DNA from: Chitinophaga oryziterrae
GTDB lineage: Bacteria; Bacteroidota; Bacteroidia; Chitinophagales; Chitinophagaceae
Reading direction: 5' to 3'
Assembly: GCF_009758125.1 (NCBI RefSeq)
Contig: NZ_WRXO01000002.1
Coordinates: 248,001 to 312,000 of the forward strand
DNA length: 64,000 nt
The position numbers and the translations under genes were made by a program. This document shows, in pieces, positions 33,073 through 44,300 of the stretch. Position 1 is the stretch's first letter. Each line of letters begins with the position of its first letter. The notes below the pieces were generated by a model. The model did not search any database and was not told where the DNA came from. It saw nothing but the letters and a program-made list of their open reading frames with translations.

Positions 33073-33264
33073 ATGAATAAGATTAGAACTTACTTCCGGG
33101 AATCTTATCACGAACTGGTGCATAAAGTGTCCTGGCCTACCTGGCAGGAGCTGCAGTCCTCTACAATGGTAGTTTTAATAGCAACCGTTGTTATTACACT
33201 CGTTGTATGGGGTATGGATGCCCTTTCTAACTTAGTGTTAACACAGTATTATAAAATGTTCTGA
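33073..33264 (+). CDS. secE: preprotein translocase subunit SecE
   Basis: A 63-residue protein with the SecE pattern: a short amphipathic helix RESYHELVHKVSWPTWQELQSSTMVV and one TM helix (about 32-52). It clamps the SecY channel in the inner membrane. It is the short single-TM form usual in Bacteroidota. nusG starts two bases after its stop. Confidence 0.95.
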   Translation: MNKIRTYFRESYHELVHKVSWPTWQELQSSTMVVLIATVVITLVVWGMDALSNLVLTQYYKMF

Positions 33265-33266
33265 TA

Positions 33267-33929
33267 ATGATCGAAGAATCAATTAACCCCGAACAGGAAC
33301 AACAAGAGGAGCATGAACATCAGGAACAGGAGCAACAAAGTACTCCTCCTATCCCTGAGGTAGAGCATGAAGCTGTTGCGCCTGCTCAGGATACAAAATG
33401 GTATGTACTTCGCGTAGTAAGTGGTAAGGAAAGAAAAGTGAAGGAATACCTGGATATTGAGGTTCGCCGTTCTGACTGGGGTAGTATGATTGCTCAGATC
33501 TTTTTACCTGTGGAGAAAGTGTACAAGGTACTGGCAGGTAAAAAAGTGATGCGCGAAAAGAACTTTTATCCTGGTTATATAATGATCGAAGCGATAGACG
33601 GTAAAATGTCTGATGATGTGATCCAGGCTATCCGTAACGTTTCCGGTGTTATTCATTTCCTTGGTAAGGATAAACCTATCGCACTGCGTAAAGCAGAAGT
33701 AAATAAGATGCTGGGTAAAGTAGATGAGATGTCTGATAACGGACTGACCATGAGCGAACCTTTCATCGTTGGTGAGACCATCAAGATCATCGACGGACCA
33801 TTCAATGACTTTAATGGTGTGATTGAAGAAGTGATAGAAGATAAGAAGAAACTGAAGGTTACTGTGAAGATCTTTGGCCGTGCTACTCCTGTAGAACTCA
33901 ACTTCATGCAGGTAGAGAAAATCAGCTAA
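33267..33929 (+). CDS. nusG: transcription termination/antitermination factor NusG
   Basis: A 220-residue protein with an NGN domain (about 45-150, WYVLRVVSGKERKVKEYL) and a C-terminal KOW domain (about 165-220, GETIKIIDGPFNDFNGVIEEV). It binds RNA polymerase and couples it to Rho or the ribosome. An extra N-terminal tail of about 43 residues is packed with Glu, Gln and His and has no counterpart in E. coli NusG. It is followed by a strong terminator, so the operon ends here, not at rplK. Confidence 0.95.
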   Translation: MIEESINPEQEQQEEHEHQEQEQQSTPPIPEVEHEAVAPAQDTKWYVLRVVSGKERKVKEYLDIEVRRSDWGSMIAQIFLPVEKVYKVLAGKKVMREKNFYPGYIMIEAIDGKMSDDVIQAIRNVSGVIHFLGKDKPIALRKAEVNKMLGKVDEMSDNGLTMSEPFIVGETIKIIDGPFNDFNGVIEEVIEDKKKLKVTVKIFGRATPVELNFMQVEKIS

Positions 33930-33948
33930 CTATTTCTATTATAATATT

Positions 33949-33982
33949 AAAAAAAGTCCTGGCAATCTGCCGGGACTTTTTC
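33949..33982 (+). terminator. Rho-independent terminator after nusG
   Basis: Stem aaaaagtcctggca / tgccgggacttttt with a 3-base loop and a T tract, 20 bases after nusG. A-rich on the left, so it can also end the minus-strand gene at 34017. Confidence 0.88.
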
Positions 33983-34016
33983 GTTTGCTACAGATACAGT
34001 GCTCCATATTGAGCAA

Positions 34017-34592
34017 TTACATTTTCTTACGGGTATACCTGATCTCCATGTTCTTAAACTCCTTACCGGCAACAGGGGTATACATTTCGAGGGTATGATG
34101 ATCATCATCAACGATCTTGTATACCTGTCTCATCTCCACGTCTTTACCTAACATAGGATCATAGCTTTTGCCAGTGAGGGTAATGGTTTTGGTCGCATCA
34201 TCCCATTTACCTTCCATTAACATGATGCCCGTACCCATGTTATCGGCCCAGGTATTCTGGAAAATTTTTTTGGCATTATCATAGCCCAGCAGGCTATGAC
34301 CTTCGAATGGCATTCCTTCCATGTTTCCTTTGTGAACAGATTCCTGGTAGCGGCCGCCCAGTACCATTTTATTTTCGGTAGTACCTGTACTGGAAGTAGG
34401 GGTGGCGCCGGGAGTCATCCAGTAGGTCAGGTCGTAGGTCCATTCGCCGTCATCTTTCGCCAGCATCCGGTGAATTTCACCGGGCGTCATGTATTCCGTC
34501 CAGGCTTTCTGGGCTGCCTGCTGATCGGCGTTTTGTGCTTTGGCGTGGAAAAAGGGGAGAATGGCAGTTACAAATAACAACAGACGTTTCAT
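34017..34592 (-). CDS. DUF1579 exported protein
   Basis: A 191-residue protein with a signal peptide (1-19, ending HAKAQ) and a DUF1579 domain: KAWTEYMTPGEIHRMLAKDDGEWTYDLTYWM, MVLGGRYQE, MPFEGHSLLGYDNAKKIFQNTWADNMGTGIMLMEG. The family is a lipocalin-like beta barrel of unknown function, common in Bacteroidota. It is on the opposite strand and splits the secE-nusG / rplK-rpoC ribosomal cluster that is contiguous in most bacteria. Confidence 0.85.
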   Translation of the reverse strand: MKRLLLFVTAILPFFHAKAQNADQQAAQKAWTEYMTPGEIHRMLAKDDGEWTYDLTYWMTPGATPTSSTGTTENKMVLGGRYQESVHKGNMEGMPFEGHSLLGYDNAKKIFQNTWADNMGTGIMLMEGKWDDATKTITLTGKSYDPMLGKDVEMRQVYKIVDDDHHTLEMYTPVAGKEFKNMEIRYTRKKM

Positions 34593-34869
34593 AATTGGAG
34601 GTATTTTATTAAAGATAACAGATAGAAGCGGGGAAGGTTGAGGCCATAGGAGACAATGTTGGGGGGTATCCGGGACAGATAATTTTATTCTTGTTAACGG
34701 GCTGGGGAATTCCGGTAAATTAAATTAGATTTGTCCGGCTTGCCGGGGATGTGTTGACCCAGAATGTTCGTACCGGCGGTTTAATATAAAATAGTTTTGC
34801 AATAGAATTGTAAAATTTTAACCTCAGAAAGGTGATAATAGCAAAAAGGATGCCCGAAAGCAAATTCTT

Positions 34870-34901
34870 TTTGCGAATCAATACATTATTATATACCTTT
34901 G
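34870..34901 (+). promoter_or_regulatory. promoter of the rplK-rplA-rplJ-rplL operon
   Basis: TTTG (34870-34873), 20 bases, TACCTTTG (34894-34901). The leader to ATG 34991 is about 83 bases. The gap 34593-34990 holds this promoter, the leader and two isolated TAnnTTTG boxes (34726, 34792) without -33 partners; nothing else was seen. Confidence 0.75.
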
Positions 34902-34990
34902 CATCCCCTTTAAAAGGTAAAATTTCGTCCTTTTAGTTTTGGGAGTCCCGTCTTAGGCGGAACGTTTTCACCAAATTAAACTGAAACAAC

Positions 34991-35434
34991 ATGGCAAAAG
35001 AGATCGCAACGTACGTGAAATTGCAGGTAAAAGGCGGCCAGGCCAATCCTGCACCTCCGATTGGTCCCGCACTGGGTTCCAAGGGTGTGAACATCATGGA
35101 GTTTTGCAAACAGTTCAACGCCCGCACCCAGGATAAAATGGGTAAGGTATTGCCTGTATTGCTGACTGTTTACACCGACAAATCATTTGATTTTGTAATT
35201 AAAACGCCTCCAGCACCTGTACAATTACTGGAAGCAGCCAAATTGCAGAGTGGTTCCAAAGAGCCCAACCGTAATAAGGTAGGAAAGGTAACCTGGGCAC
35301 AGATTGAAGCTATTGCAGCTGATAAGATGGCCGACCTGAACTGCTTTACAAAGGAAAGCGCTATGAAAATGGTAGCTGGTACCGCCCGTTCTATGGGTAT
35401 TACTGTTGAGGGTAACGCTCCTTGGGGCAATTAA
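34991..35434 (+). CDS. rplK: 50S ribosomal protein L11
   Basis: A 147-residue protein, [29 protein letters not shown], with the full N-terminal domain and the C-terminal 23S-binding domain ending in [12 protein letters not shown]. It forms the GTPase-associated centre with L10 and L7/L12. First gene of the rplKAJL-rpoBC cluster. Confidence 0.98.
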   Translation: MAKEIATYVKLQVKGGQANPAPPIGPALGSKGVNIMEFCKQFNARTQDKMGKVLPVLLTVYTDKSFDFVIKTPPAPVQLLEAAKLQSGSKEPNRNKVGKVTWAQIEAIAADKMADLNCFTKESAMKMVAGTARSMGITVEGNAPWGN

Positions 35435-35483
35435 TTGTGTCACCCTGTCTGAACAGGCAGGTTAACTTTTAAAACATTTTGCA

Positions 35484-36173
35484 ATGGCAACGAAGAAAAG
35501 AAAAGCAGCCGATACAAAGGTGGACAAAAACAAGGTATACAGCCTGAAAGAAGCGTCCTCTCTTGTAAAAGATCTTAACTGCACAAAATTTGACAGTTCT
35601 GTCGATTTACATATCCGTCTGGGCGTAGATCCCAAGAAAGCAGACCAGGCTATCCGTGGTTCCGTAACGCTTCCCCACGGTACTGGTAAAACTAAACGTG
35701 TACTGGTTCTTTGCACTCCTGATAAAGAAGCTGCAGCAAAAGAAGCAGGTGCTGATTTCGTTGGTCTGGATGAATTTATCCAGAAGATCGAAGCAGGTTG
35801 GACTGATATTGATGTAATTGTTGCTACTCCGGCGGTAATGCCTAAAATAGGTAAGCTGGGTAAAATACTTGGTCCCCGTAACCTGATGCCTAACCCTAAA
35901 ACCGGTACTGTTACTAATGATGTAGCGGCAGCAGTTAACGAGGTGAAAGGTGGTAAGATTACGTTCAAGGTAGATAAAGCTGGTATCATCCATGCTTCTA
36001 TCGGCCGTGTATCATTTGCTTCCGATAAAATCGAACAGAACTCACAGGAGCTGATCAACGCTATCATCAGGTTAAAACCTGCTACCGCGAAAGGTCTTTA
36101 TCTGAGAGGCCTGGCAATGGCAAGCACCATGAGCCCAAGTATCACAGTTGACACTAAATCTGTTCAAAACTAA
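35484..36173 (+). CDS. rplA: 50S ribosomal protein L1
   Basis: A 229-residue L1 protein with the GKTKRVLVL segment, [15 protein letters not shown] and [22 protein letters not shown]. It forms the mobile stalk near the E site and, in other bacteria, represses its own operon. It sits 49 bases after rplK. Codon use is that of highly expressed genes. Confidence 0.98.
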   Translation: MATKKRKAADTKVDKNKVYSLKEASSLVKDLNCTKFDSSVDLHIRLGVDPKKADQAIRGSVTLPHGTGKTKRVLVLCTPDKEAAAKEAGADFVGLDEFIQKIEAGWTDIDVIVATPAVMPKIGKLGKILGPRNLMPNPKTGTVTNDVAAAVNEVKGGKITFKVDKAGIIHASIGRVSFASDKIEQNSQELINAIIRLKPATAKGLYLRGLAMASTMSPSITVDTKSVQN

Positions 36174-36213
36174 CTGATTCGCCTTCCGGTAGATCAACAA
36201 ATTGAAAAAAGCT

Positions 36214-36741
36214 ATGAACAAAGATCAAAAAAACGAAGCGATTGAACTGCTGAAAAGCAAGTTCACTCAATATAACAACTTCTACATCACCAACACCGAG
36301 TCTCTGACCGTTGCACAGGTGAACAACCTGAGGAAGGTTTGTTTTGATAAGAATGTAGAAATGAAGGTGGCTAAAAACACCCTCATCCGTAAGGCATTGG
36401 AATCTCTGGACAGTACTAAGTACGAAGGTGTGTACAGTGCACTGAATGGCGTAACTGCCCTGATGTTCTCTGACAGTCCTAAAGAGCCGGCACTGATCAT
36501 TTCTACTTTCCGTAAGGAAAATAAGAAAGTTGAGAAGCCGGAACTGAAAGCTGCTTTCGTGGCAGACGAAGTTTATCTGGGAGACAATCAACTGGCTAGC
36601 CTGGTGAAGATCAAGACGAAGAACGAACTCATTGGAGACGTTATCGGTCTGTTGCAATCTCCTGCAAAACGCGTTATCGCTGCTTTGCTGGAAAAAGGCA
36701 AGAAAGAAGAAGCTGGTGTAGAAGCTCCTGCAGCAGAATAA
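36214..36741 (+). CDS. rplJ: 50S ribosomal protein L10
   Basis: A 175-residue protein, MNKDQKNEAIELLKSKFTQYNNFYITNTESLTV, with the stalk-base domain and a C-terminal helix that binds L7/L12 dimers, ending in a short acidic/Ala tail. ATG 36214 is preferred to the TTG at 36202. It lies 40 bases after rplA, so the space for an autoregulatory leader is small. Confidence 0.96.
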   Translation: MNKDQKNEAIELLKSKFTQYNNFYITNTESLTVAQVNNLRKVCFDKNVEMKVAKNTLIRKALESLDSTKYEGVYSALNGVTALMFSDSPKEPALIISTFRKENKKVEKPELKAAFVADEVYLGDNQLASLVKIKTKNELIGDVIGLLQSPAKRVIAALLEKGKKEEAGVEAPAAE

Positions 36742-36838
36742 TCAGTTACTCCCGGGTAACACACAAAAATGGCTTCCAAGTCAAATTATAAAACACTCTG
36801 TTTAACAACATTACAAACATCTTTTAAAAATTATACAA

Positions 36839-37207
36839 ATGGCAGACGTTAAAGCATTAGCCGAACAATTAGTAGGTTTAACTGTTAAGGAAGTACAAGA
36901 ACTGGCCGATTTTCTGAAAAGTGAATACGGTATTGAACCAGCTGCTGCTGCAGTTGTAGTTTCTGCAAGCGAAGGCCCAGCTGCCGCTGAAGAAAAAACT
37001 GCCTTCAACGTTATCCTGAAATCTGCAGGTGCTAGCAAACTGAACGTAGTTAAGATCGTTAAAGATCTGACAGGTCTTGGTCTGAAAGAAGCTAAGGAAT
37101 TAGTTGACGGCGCTCCTAAACCTTTGAAAGAAGGTGTGAGCAAAGCTGAAGCAGAAGACCTGAAGAATAAATTGACAGAAGCAGGCGCTGACGTTGAAAT
37201 TCAGTAA
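36839..37207 (+). CDS. rplL: 50S ribosomal protein L7/L12
   Basis: A 122-residue protein: N-terminal dimerisation helices ([31 protein letters not shown]), an Ala-rich hinge (36-55) and the C-terminal domain with [20 protein letters not shown]. It recruits translation GTPases. It is present as multiple copies on L10 and is strongly codon-biased. Confidence 0.98.
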   Translation: MADVKALAEQLVGLTVKEVQELADFLKSEYGIEPAAAAVVVSASEGPAAAEEKTAFNVILKSAGASKLNVVKIVKDLTGLGLKEAKELVDGAPKPLKEGVSKAEAEDLKNKLTEAGADVEIQ

Positions 37208-37233
37208 TTCTTTGCTTAAGGATACCTCTTTAT

Positions 37234-37266
37234 AAGGTCAAAAGTGCTTCTGGCACTTTTGGCCTT
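37234..37266 (+). terminator. hairpin between rplL and rpoB (partial terminator/attenuator)
   Basis: Stem aaggtcaaaagtgc / gcacttttggcctt (one G-T pair). The right side lacks a long T tract. As in other bacteria, a leaky terminator here would let L7/L12 exceed RNA polymerase subunits. A 190-base spacer then leads to rpoB, with no clear second promoter. Confidence 0.6.
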
Positions 37267-37455
37267 CTTCCCTTTGGGAAAGTGTCTTTTCGGAGAGTCA
37301 AAAAGGGGAAATCACCAGGTCGGTGGATTTGACAAATAGGGAAGACAGATAATTTTTGAAGGGTATTTGGCAAAGAAATCTTAATTTCCCCGATTCATGT
37401 TGTGATTTGCTTCTTCACAATATTATATAAGTTAATATAACTGCTAACTTCGAAT

Positions 37456-40400
37456 ATGTCTCTAAAAAAAGCCCAAACACAAGAAAGAGTAAATTTTGGA
37501 AAGATCAAACAAGTTACGGAGACTCCAGATTTGTTGGCTATTCAGATTCAATCTTTCAAGGATTTTTTCCAGTTAGAAACCACACCAGATAAACGTAACA
37601 ATGAAGGCCTTTTTAAAGTATTTAAGGAGAACTTCCCGATTACAGATACGAGAAATATCTTTAATCTGGAGTTCCTGGACTACTTTGTAGACCCTCCGAG
37701 ATATACTATAGAGGAATGTATTGAACGTGGGCTTACCTACTCGGTACCGTTGAAGGCTAAACTGCGCCTCAGCTGTAACGATGAGGAACACGTAGACTTC
37801 CAGACGATTGTGCAGGATGTGTTCCTTGGGAATATACCCTACATGACGCCTAGAGGTACATTCGTGATAAATGGCGCAGAGCGCGTGGTAGTATCACAGC
37901 TCCACCGTTCTCCTGGTGTATTCTTTGGTCAATCTGTACATCCAAACGGAACCAAGATCTACTCTGCAAGGGTGATCCCGTTCAAAGGAGCGTGGATGGA
38001 GTTTGCTACAGACATTAATAATGTGATGTACGCATACATCGACCGTAAGAAGAAATTCCCGGTTACTACGCTGTTACGTGCCATCGGCTACGAAACAGAT
38101 AAGGACATCCTGCAGCTGTTTGGCATGGCAGATGAAGTAAAAGCAGATAAGAAGAGCCTGGAGAAATACGCTGGTAAGAAACTGGGTGCCCGTGTACTCA
38201 GAAGCTGGGTGGAAGATTTCGTGGATGAAGATACCGGTGAGGTAGTGAGTATCGAGCGTAATGAAATCATGCTTGAACGTGACAGTATCCTGGATGAGGC
38301 CAATATTGAGACCATCGTGGATATGGGCGTGAAAAGCGTGTTCGTGCAGAAAGAAGAGGTGAGCGGCGACTTCTCAATCATCTACAATACCTTAAATAAA
38401 GATACATCCAACTCCGAACTGGAAGCCGTTCAGCATATCTACCGCCAGTTGCGCGGGGCAGATGCGCCGGATGATGAAACAGCAAGGGGTATCATTGATA
38501 AATTATTCTTCTCTGATAAGCGTTATGATCTGGGTGATGTAGGACGTTATAAGATCAACAGGAAACTGGGTCTGCCTACACCACTGGATATGAAGGTGCT
38601 TACCAAAGATGATATCATCTCCATCATAAAATACCTGGTACAGCTTACGAACAGTAAGGCGGAAATCGATGATATCGATCACCTGTCTAACCGTCGTGTA
38701 CGTACCGTGGGTGAACAGCTGTACGCTCAGTTCGGCGTTGGTCTGGCCCGTATGGCCCGTACCATCCGCGAAAGAATGAACGTACGCGATAATGAAGTAT
38801 TTACTCCGGTAGACCTGATCAATGCGAGAACATTAAGTTCCGTGATCAACTCCTTCTTCGGTACCAGCCAGCTGAGCCAGTTCCTGGATCAGACCAACCC
38901 ATTGTCAGAGATTACGCACAAACGTCGTATCTCCGCGCTCGGGCCCGGTGGTTTAAGTCGTGAAAGAGCAGGTTTTGAGGTGCGTGACGTACACTATAGC
39001 CACTACGGCCGTCTGTGTACTATCGAAACTCCGGAAGGACCAAACATCGGTCTGATATCTACCCTTTGCGTACACGCTAAAGTGAACGACATGGGCTTTA
39101 TTGAAACGCCTTACCGCAAGGTGCGTGATGGTAAAGTGGATATGGACAAGGTACAGTTCCTGAGCGCTGAGGAAGAAGATTCTGTGAAGATAGCCCAGGC
39201 AAATGCACCGTTGGATGAAAATGGTTACTTCTTAAATGAAAAGGTTAAATCCCGCGAAACCGGTGATTTCCCGATATTAGACAGAGAGGAAGTAGAATAC
39301 ATGGACGTTGCCCCCAACCAGATCGTTGGTTTGAGCGCTTCCCTGATTCCGTTCCTTGAACATGATGATGCCAACCGTGCGTTGATGGGATCAAACATGC
39401 AACGTCAGGCAGTGCCGCTGATCAATCCACAGGTGCCTATCGTAGGTACTGGTCTGGAAGGTAAAGCAGCCCGTGACTCCCGTCTGCAGATCACATCAGA
39501 AGGTAATGGTACCGTTGAATTCGTGGATGCAAATGAGATCCATGTACGTTACGTACGGGATGAAATGCAGAAACTGGTGTCTTTTGAAGATGACCTGAAA
39601 GTATATCAACTGGTTAAATTCGCTAAAACGAACCAGAGTACCTGTATCAACTTACGTCCTGCCGTTAAGAAAGGACAACAGCTGGTATACGGCGACTTCC
39701 TCACAGAAGGTTATGCTACCCGTGGTGGTGAGCTGGCCCTGGGTCGTAACATGAAAGTGGCATTCATGCCATGGAAAGGTTACAACTTTGAGGATGCGAT
39801 CGTAATCTCTGAACGTGTAGGCCGCGAGGATCTCTTCACTTCCATCCATATCGATGAATATGAACTGGAAGTACGTGATACCAAACTGGGTGAAGAAGAA
39901 CTGACTCCGGATATTCCAAACGTAAGTGAGGAAGCTACCAAAGATCTGGATCAGAACGGTATCATCCGTGTAGGTGCGCACATCAAAGAAGGTGATATCC
40001 TGATCGGTAAGATCACCCCACGTGGTGAATCTGATCCTTCTCCTGAAGAAAAACTGCTTCGTGCTATCTTCGGTGATAAGGCTTCCGATGCGAAAGATGC
40101 TTCTCTGAAAGCTCCTCCAAGCACAGAAGGTGTGGTAATTGACAAGAAATTGTTCAGTCGCGCCAAGAAAGATAAAAACTCCAAGACCCGCGAAAAAGCG
40201 TCCCTGGAAAAACTGGAAAAAGTACACCAGAAGAATGAAGAAGACCTGCTGGAAGTATTGATGAGCAAACTGCTTACTTTACTGAAAGACAGAACTTCAT
40301 CCGGTATCACCAATACATATGGTGAAGTACTGATCTCCAAAGGTTCCAAGTTCTCTCAGAAGAACCTTGCGAACATCGATTTCCAGAACGTAAATCCGCT

Positions 40401-41265
40401 GGGCTGGACTACAGACGAGGGTACCAACGATCAGATCAATACACTGCTGCATAACTATAACATCAAGTACAATGAAGAACTGGGTCGCTACAAACGCGAA
40501 AAGTTCAACATCTCAATTGGTGATGAGTTACCAGCCGGCGTACTGAAACTGGCGAAAGTATACCTGGCCAGCAAACGTAAACTGAAAGTAGGGGATAAGA
40601 TGGCAGGCCGTCACGGTAACAAGGGTATCGTTGCCAAGATTGTACGTGATGAAGACATGCCGTTCCTGGAAGATGGTACACCGGTAGATATCGTACTGAA
40701 CCCATTGGGCGTACCTTCCCGTATGAACCTTGGACAGATTTACGAAACCGTACTGGGTTGGGCTGGTCTGCAGCTGGGATTAAGGTTTGCTACACCAATC
40801 TTCGATGGTGCTACCACTGAAGAAATAGCAGACTACATCACAGAAGCTAAACTGCCAAGCTTTGGTCATACTTACCTGTATGATGGAGAAACCGGTGATC
40901 GTTTCCACCAGAAAGCGACTGTGGGTGTTATCTACATGCTTAAATTAAGCCACATGGTAGATGACAAGATGCACGCCCGTTCAATCGGACCATACAGTCT
41001 CATTACACAACAGCCGTTGGGTGGTAAGGCACAGTTTGGTGGTCAGCGTTTTGGTGAAATGGAGGTGTGGGCACTGGAAGCATATGGTGCATCCAATATC
41101 CTGCAGGAACTGTTAACCATTAAATCGGATGATATCGTAGGCCGTGCGAAAGCGTATGAAGCGATCGTGAAAGGTGATAATATCCCGAAAGCAGGCGTTC
41201 CGGAATCATTCAATGTATTAATACATGAACTCCGCGGTCTGGGTCTGGATCTGAAATTTGATTAG
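37456..41265 (+). CDS. rpoB: RNA polymerase subunit beta
   Basis: A 1269-residue beta subunit. The rifampicin region [49 protein letters not shown]-type linker region, the GEMPG-equivalent segments, [16 protein letters not shown] and the C-terminal [24 protein letters not shown] are all intact. At the rifampicin positions the sequence looks wild type (for example D in FLDQT, H and R in THKRR, S in ALGPGG). Length is typical for Bacteroidota. Confidence 0.98.
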   Translation: MSLKKAQTQERVNFGKIKQVTETPDLLAIQIQSFKDFFQLETTPDKRNNEGLFKVFKENFPITDTRNIFNLEFLDYFVDPPRYTIEECIERGLTYSVPLKAKLRLSCNDEEHVDFQTIVQDVFLGNIPYMTPRGTFVINGAERVVVSQLHRSPGVFFGQSVHPNGTKIYSARVIPFKGAWMEFATDINNVMYAYIDRKKKFPVTTLLRAIGYETDKDILQLFGMADEVKADKKSLEKYAGKKLGARVLRSWVEDFVDEDTGEVVSIERNEIMLERDSILDEANIETIVDMGVKSVFVQKEEVSGDFSIIYNTLNKDTSNSELEAVQHIYRQLRGADAPDDETARGIIDKLFFSDKRYDLGDVGRYKINRKLGLPTPLDMKVLTKDDIISIIKYLVQLTNSKAEIDDIDHLSNRRVRTVGEQLYAQFGVGLARMARTIRERMNVRDNEVFTPVDLINARTLSSVINSFFGTSQLSQFLDQTNPLSEITHKRRISALGPGGLSRERAGFEVRDVHYSHYGRLCTIETPEGPNIGLISTLCVHAKVNDMGFIETPYRKVRDGKVDMDKVQFLSAEEEDSVKIAQANAPLDENGYFLNEKVKSRETGDFPILDREEVEYMDVAPNQIVGLSASLIPFLEHDDANRALMGSNMQRQAVPLINPQVPIVGTGLEGKAARDSRLQITSEGNGTVEFVDANEIHVRYVRDEMQKLVSFEDDLKVYQLVKFAKTNQSTCINLRPAVKKGQQLVYGDFLTEGYATRGGELALGRNMKVAFMPWKGYNFEDAIVISERVGREDLFTSIHIDEYELEVRDTKLGEEELTPDIPNVSEEATKDLDQNGIIRVGAHIKEGDILIGKITPRGESDPSPEEKLLRAIFGDKASDAKDASLKAPPSTEGVVIDKKLFSRAKKDKNSKTREKASLEKLEKVHQKNEEDLLEVLMSKLLTLLKDRTSSGITNTYGEVLISKGSKFSQKNLANIDFQNVNPLGWTTDEGTNDQINTLLHNYNIKYNEELGRYKREKFNISIGDELPAGVLKLAKVYLASKRKLKVGDKMAGRHGNKGIVAKIVRDEDMPFLEDGTPVDIVLNPLGVPSRMNLGQIYETVLGWAGLQLGLRFATPIFDGATTEEIADYITEAKLPSFGHTYLYDGETGDRFHQKATVGVIYMLKLSHMVDDKMHARSIGPYSLITQQPLGGKAQFGGQRFGEMEVWALEAYGASNILQELLTIKSDDIVGRAKAYEAIVKGDNIPKAGVPESFNVLIHELRGLGLDLKFD

Positions 41266-41280
41266 TAGTTACAAAATATA

Positions 41281-41329
41281 AGCTATGGGCAGCAGGCAGT
41301 ATTTCGTAAAACGGAGTACTGCCGTAGCT
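41281..41329 (+). promoter_or_regulatory. intercistronic hairpin between rpoB and rpoC
   Basis: Outer arms agcta (41281-41285) / tagct (41325-41329) and inner arms ggcagta (41295-41301) / tactgcc (41317-41323) in the 117-base spacer. No T run follows. It could be an RNA processing site or a mild pause. Confidence 0.45.
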
Positions 41330-41382
41330 CTTAGTAGTTGCAGCTTCTAATTCTACATGTGAATTTTCTTTAAACAACATAT

Positions 41383-44300
41383 ATGGCCATCAAGAAAGAA
41401 AATCGTCCTAAATCAAACTTTAGCAGCATTACCATCAGTCTGGCTTCTCCGGATTCCATTCTGGAGCGCTCTTACGGGGAAGTGTTGAAGCCGGAAACCA
41501 TTAACTACCGTACTTACAAGCCGGAACGTGATGGTTTATTCTGTGAAAGGATCTTCGGCCCCGTAAAAGACTATGAGTGCTATTGCGGAAAATATAAACG
41601 TATCCGTTATAAGGGTATCGTGTGCGATCGTTGTGGTGTGGAAGTAACTGAAAAGAAAGTACGTCGTGAAAGAATGGGTCACATCCGTCTGGTTGTTCCT
41701 GTTGTTCACATCTGGTACTTTAAGTCCCTGCCTAATAAGATTGGTTACCTGCTGGGTATGAGTTCCAAGAAACTCGAAACCATCGTGTATTATGAAAGAT
41801 ACGTGATCATCCAGGCTGGTGCCAAACAGGAAAAAGGCATGAACTATGGCGATCTGTTAACGGAAGAAGAATATCTGGATGTACTGGATACGCTTCCAAA
41901 AGATAACCAGATGCTGCCGGATGAAGATCCAAACAAATTCATCGCCAAGATGGGTGCTGAAGCGGTAGAGATGATGCTGGCCAGGATAGACCTGGATAGC
42001 CTGTCTTACCAGCTCCGTAACCAGGCGGCTACTGAAACCAGCCAGCAACGTAAGGCAGAAGCCTTAAAACGTCTGAGCGTGGTGGAAGCATTCCGCGAAG
42101 CGAATGGACGTGTAGAAAATCATCCTGAATGGATGGTGATGCAATATATCCCTGTAGTACCGCCTGAACTGCGCCCATTGGTGCCGTTGGATGGTGGCCG
42201 TTTTGCGTCTTCCGACCTGAACGATCTGTACCGCAGGGTAATTATCCGTAACAACCGTCTGAAACGTCTGATCGAGATCAAGGCGCCAGAGGTGATCCTG
42301 CGTAACGAAAAACGCATGCTGCAGGAAGCGGTAGACTCCCTGTTCGATAACTCCCGTAAGTCAAACGCAGTGAAAGCAGAAGGTGGTCGTGCCCTGAAAT
42401 CATTGTCCGATGTACTGAAAGGTAAACAAGGTCGTTTCCGTCAGAACCTGTTAGGTAAACGTGTGGATTACTCCGGTCGTTCTGTTATCGTGGTAGGTCC
42501 TGAACTGAAACTGCACGAGTGCGGTCTGCCAAAAGATATGGCGGCAGAGCTGTTCAAACCGTTTATTATCCGTAAACTGATCGAAAGAGGTATCGTTAAA
42601 ACCGTAAAATCAGCGAAGAAACTGGTAGACCGTAAGGAAGCAGTTGTTTGGGATATCCTGGAAAATGTACTGAAAGGACATCCTGTAATGCTAAACCGTG
42701 CGCCAACCCTGCACCGTCTGTCCATCCAGGCATTCCAGCCTAAACTGGTAGAAGGTAAGGCTATTCAGTTACACCCACTGGTGTGTTCTGCGTTCAACGC
42801 CGACTTTGATGGTGACCAGATGGCTGTGCACGTACCGCTGAGTAATGCAGCAGTACTGGAAGCACAGTTGCTCATGCTGTCATCTCACAATATCCTCAAC
42901 CCGCAGAACGGTACGCCAATCACCCTGCCTTCACAGGACATGGTATTGGGTCTGTACTACATCTCCAAGGGTAAGAGATCAACTGAAACCGAAAAGGTAG
43001 CAGGAGAAGGTAAAGCATTCTATTCCGCAGAAGAGGTGATCATCGCTTATAACGAAGAGAAAGTGAACCTCCATGCCAACATCCGCGTAAAGGCAACAAT
43101 ACGTAACGAAAAGGATGAACTGGAATGGAAACTGATCGAAACAACTGTAGGCCGTGTAATTTTCAACCAGCACGTTCCAAAAGAAGCTGGTTTCGTAAAT
43201 GCACTGCTGACTAAGAAGTCACTGCGTGAAATCATCGGTGACATCATTAAATATACAGACATCCCGAAAACTGCGAAGTTCCTGGATGATATCAAACAGC
43301 TTGGTTTCCGCACTGCGTTCCGTGGTGGTCTGTCATTCAACATCAATGACCTGATCATACCGGAAGTTAAACAGCACATGATTGATGGTGCTACCGGTGA
43401 AGTGGACGAAGTTTGGGAGAACTATAACATGGGTCTGATCACGAATAACGAACGTTATAACCAGATTATCGATATCTGGTCCCGTGCAGATACCAAAGTA
43501 ACTGAAACGCTGATCCGTGAGCTGGCGAATGACAAACAGGGCTTCAACTCTGTGTACATGATGCTTGACTCTGGTGCGCGTGGATCCAAACAGCAGATCA
43601 AACAGCTGGCAGGTTTAAGGGGATTGATGGCCAAACCGCGTAAGAGTGGTTCCAGTGGCTCTGAGATCATTGAAAACCCGATCCTGTCCAACTTTAAAGA
43701 TGGTCTGAACGTATTGGAGTACTTCATCTCTACGCACGGTGCGCGTAAAGGTCTTGCGGATACGGCGTTGAAAACAGCGGATGCTGGTTATCTGACCCGT
43801 CGTCTCGTAGACGTTGCACAGGACGTGGTAATCAATGAAGAAGATTGTGGTACCCTCCGTGGTATTGCTACTTCTGCACTGAAGGACAATGAAGAAGTAG
43901 TTGAACCATTATACGACCGTATCTTAGGCCGTACTTCCCTGCACGATGTGTTTGAACCACACACGGAAGAACTGATCGTGGCAGCAGGTGGTATGATCAC
44001 CGAAGATATCGCTCATAAGATTGATAACAGCGCTATCGAAACCGTAGAAATCCGCTCCGTACTTACCTGTGAAAGCCGCAGAGGTGTGTGTGTGAAATGT
44101 TACGGTAAAAACCTGGCAACCGGTTATGTAACACAGCGTGGTGATGCCGTAGGTATCATTGCAGCTCAGTCGATCGGTGAACCTGGTACACAGCTGACAC
44201 TGCGTACGTTCCACGTAGGTGGTGTGGCTGGTTCTACTTCAGTAGATACCGGCTTACAGGCTAAGTTCGATGGTACTATCCAGTTTGATGGTCTGAGAAC

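Noticed and set aside
34726-34799. Two TAnnTTTG boxes (34726, 34792) as extra rplK promoters
   Set aside because: Neither has a TTTG at 18-21 bases; the short motif occurs by chance in AT-rich DNA.
35462-36067. A 201-codon open frame antisense to rplA
   Set aside because: It is the mirror of a strongly codon-biased ribosomal gene. Long antisense frames are expected there, and the translation has no recognisable domain.
39652-40349. Two long antisense frames inside rpoB (191 and 132 codons)
   Set aside because: Both lie wholly within a conserved, intact rpoB and show no domain or start signal.
37456-41265. Rifampicin-resistance change in rpoB
   Set aside because: The central resistance region reads as the usual sensitive sequence at the positions I can place.
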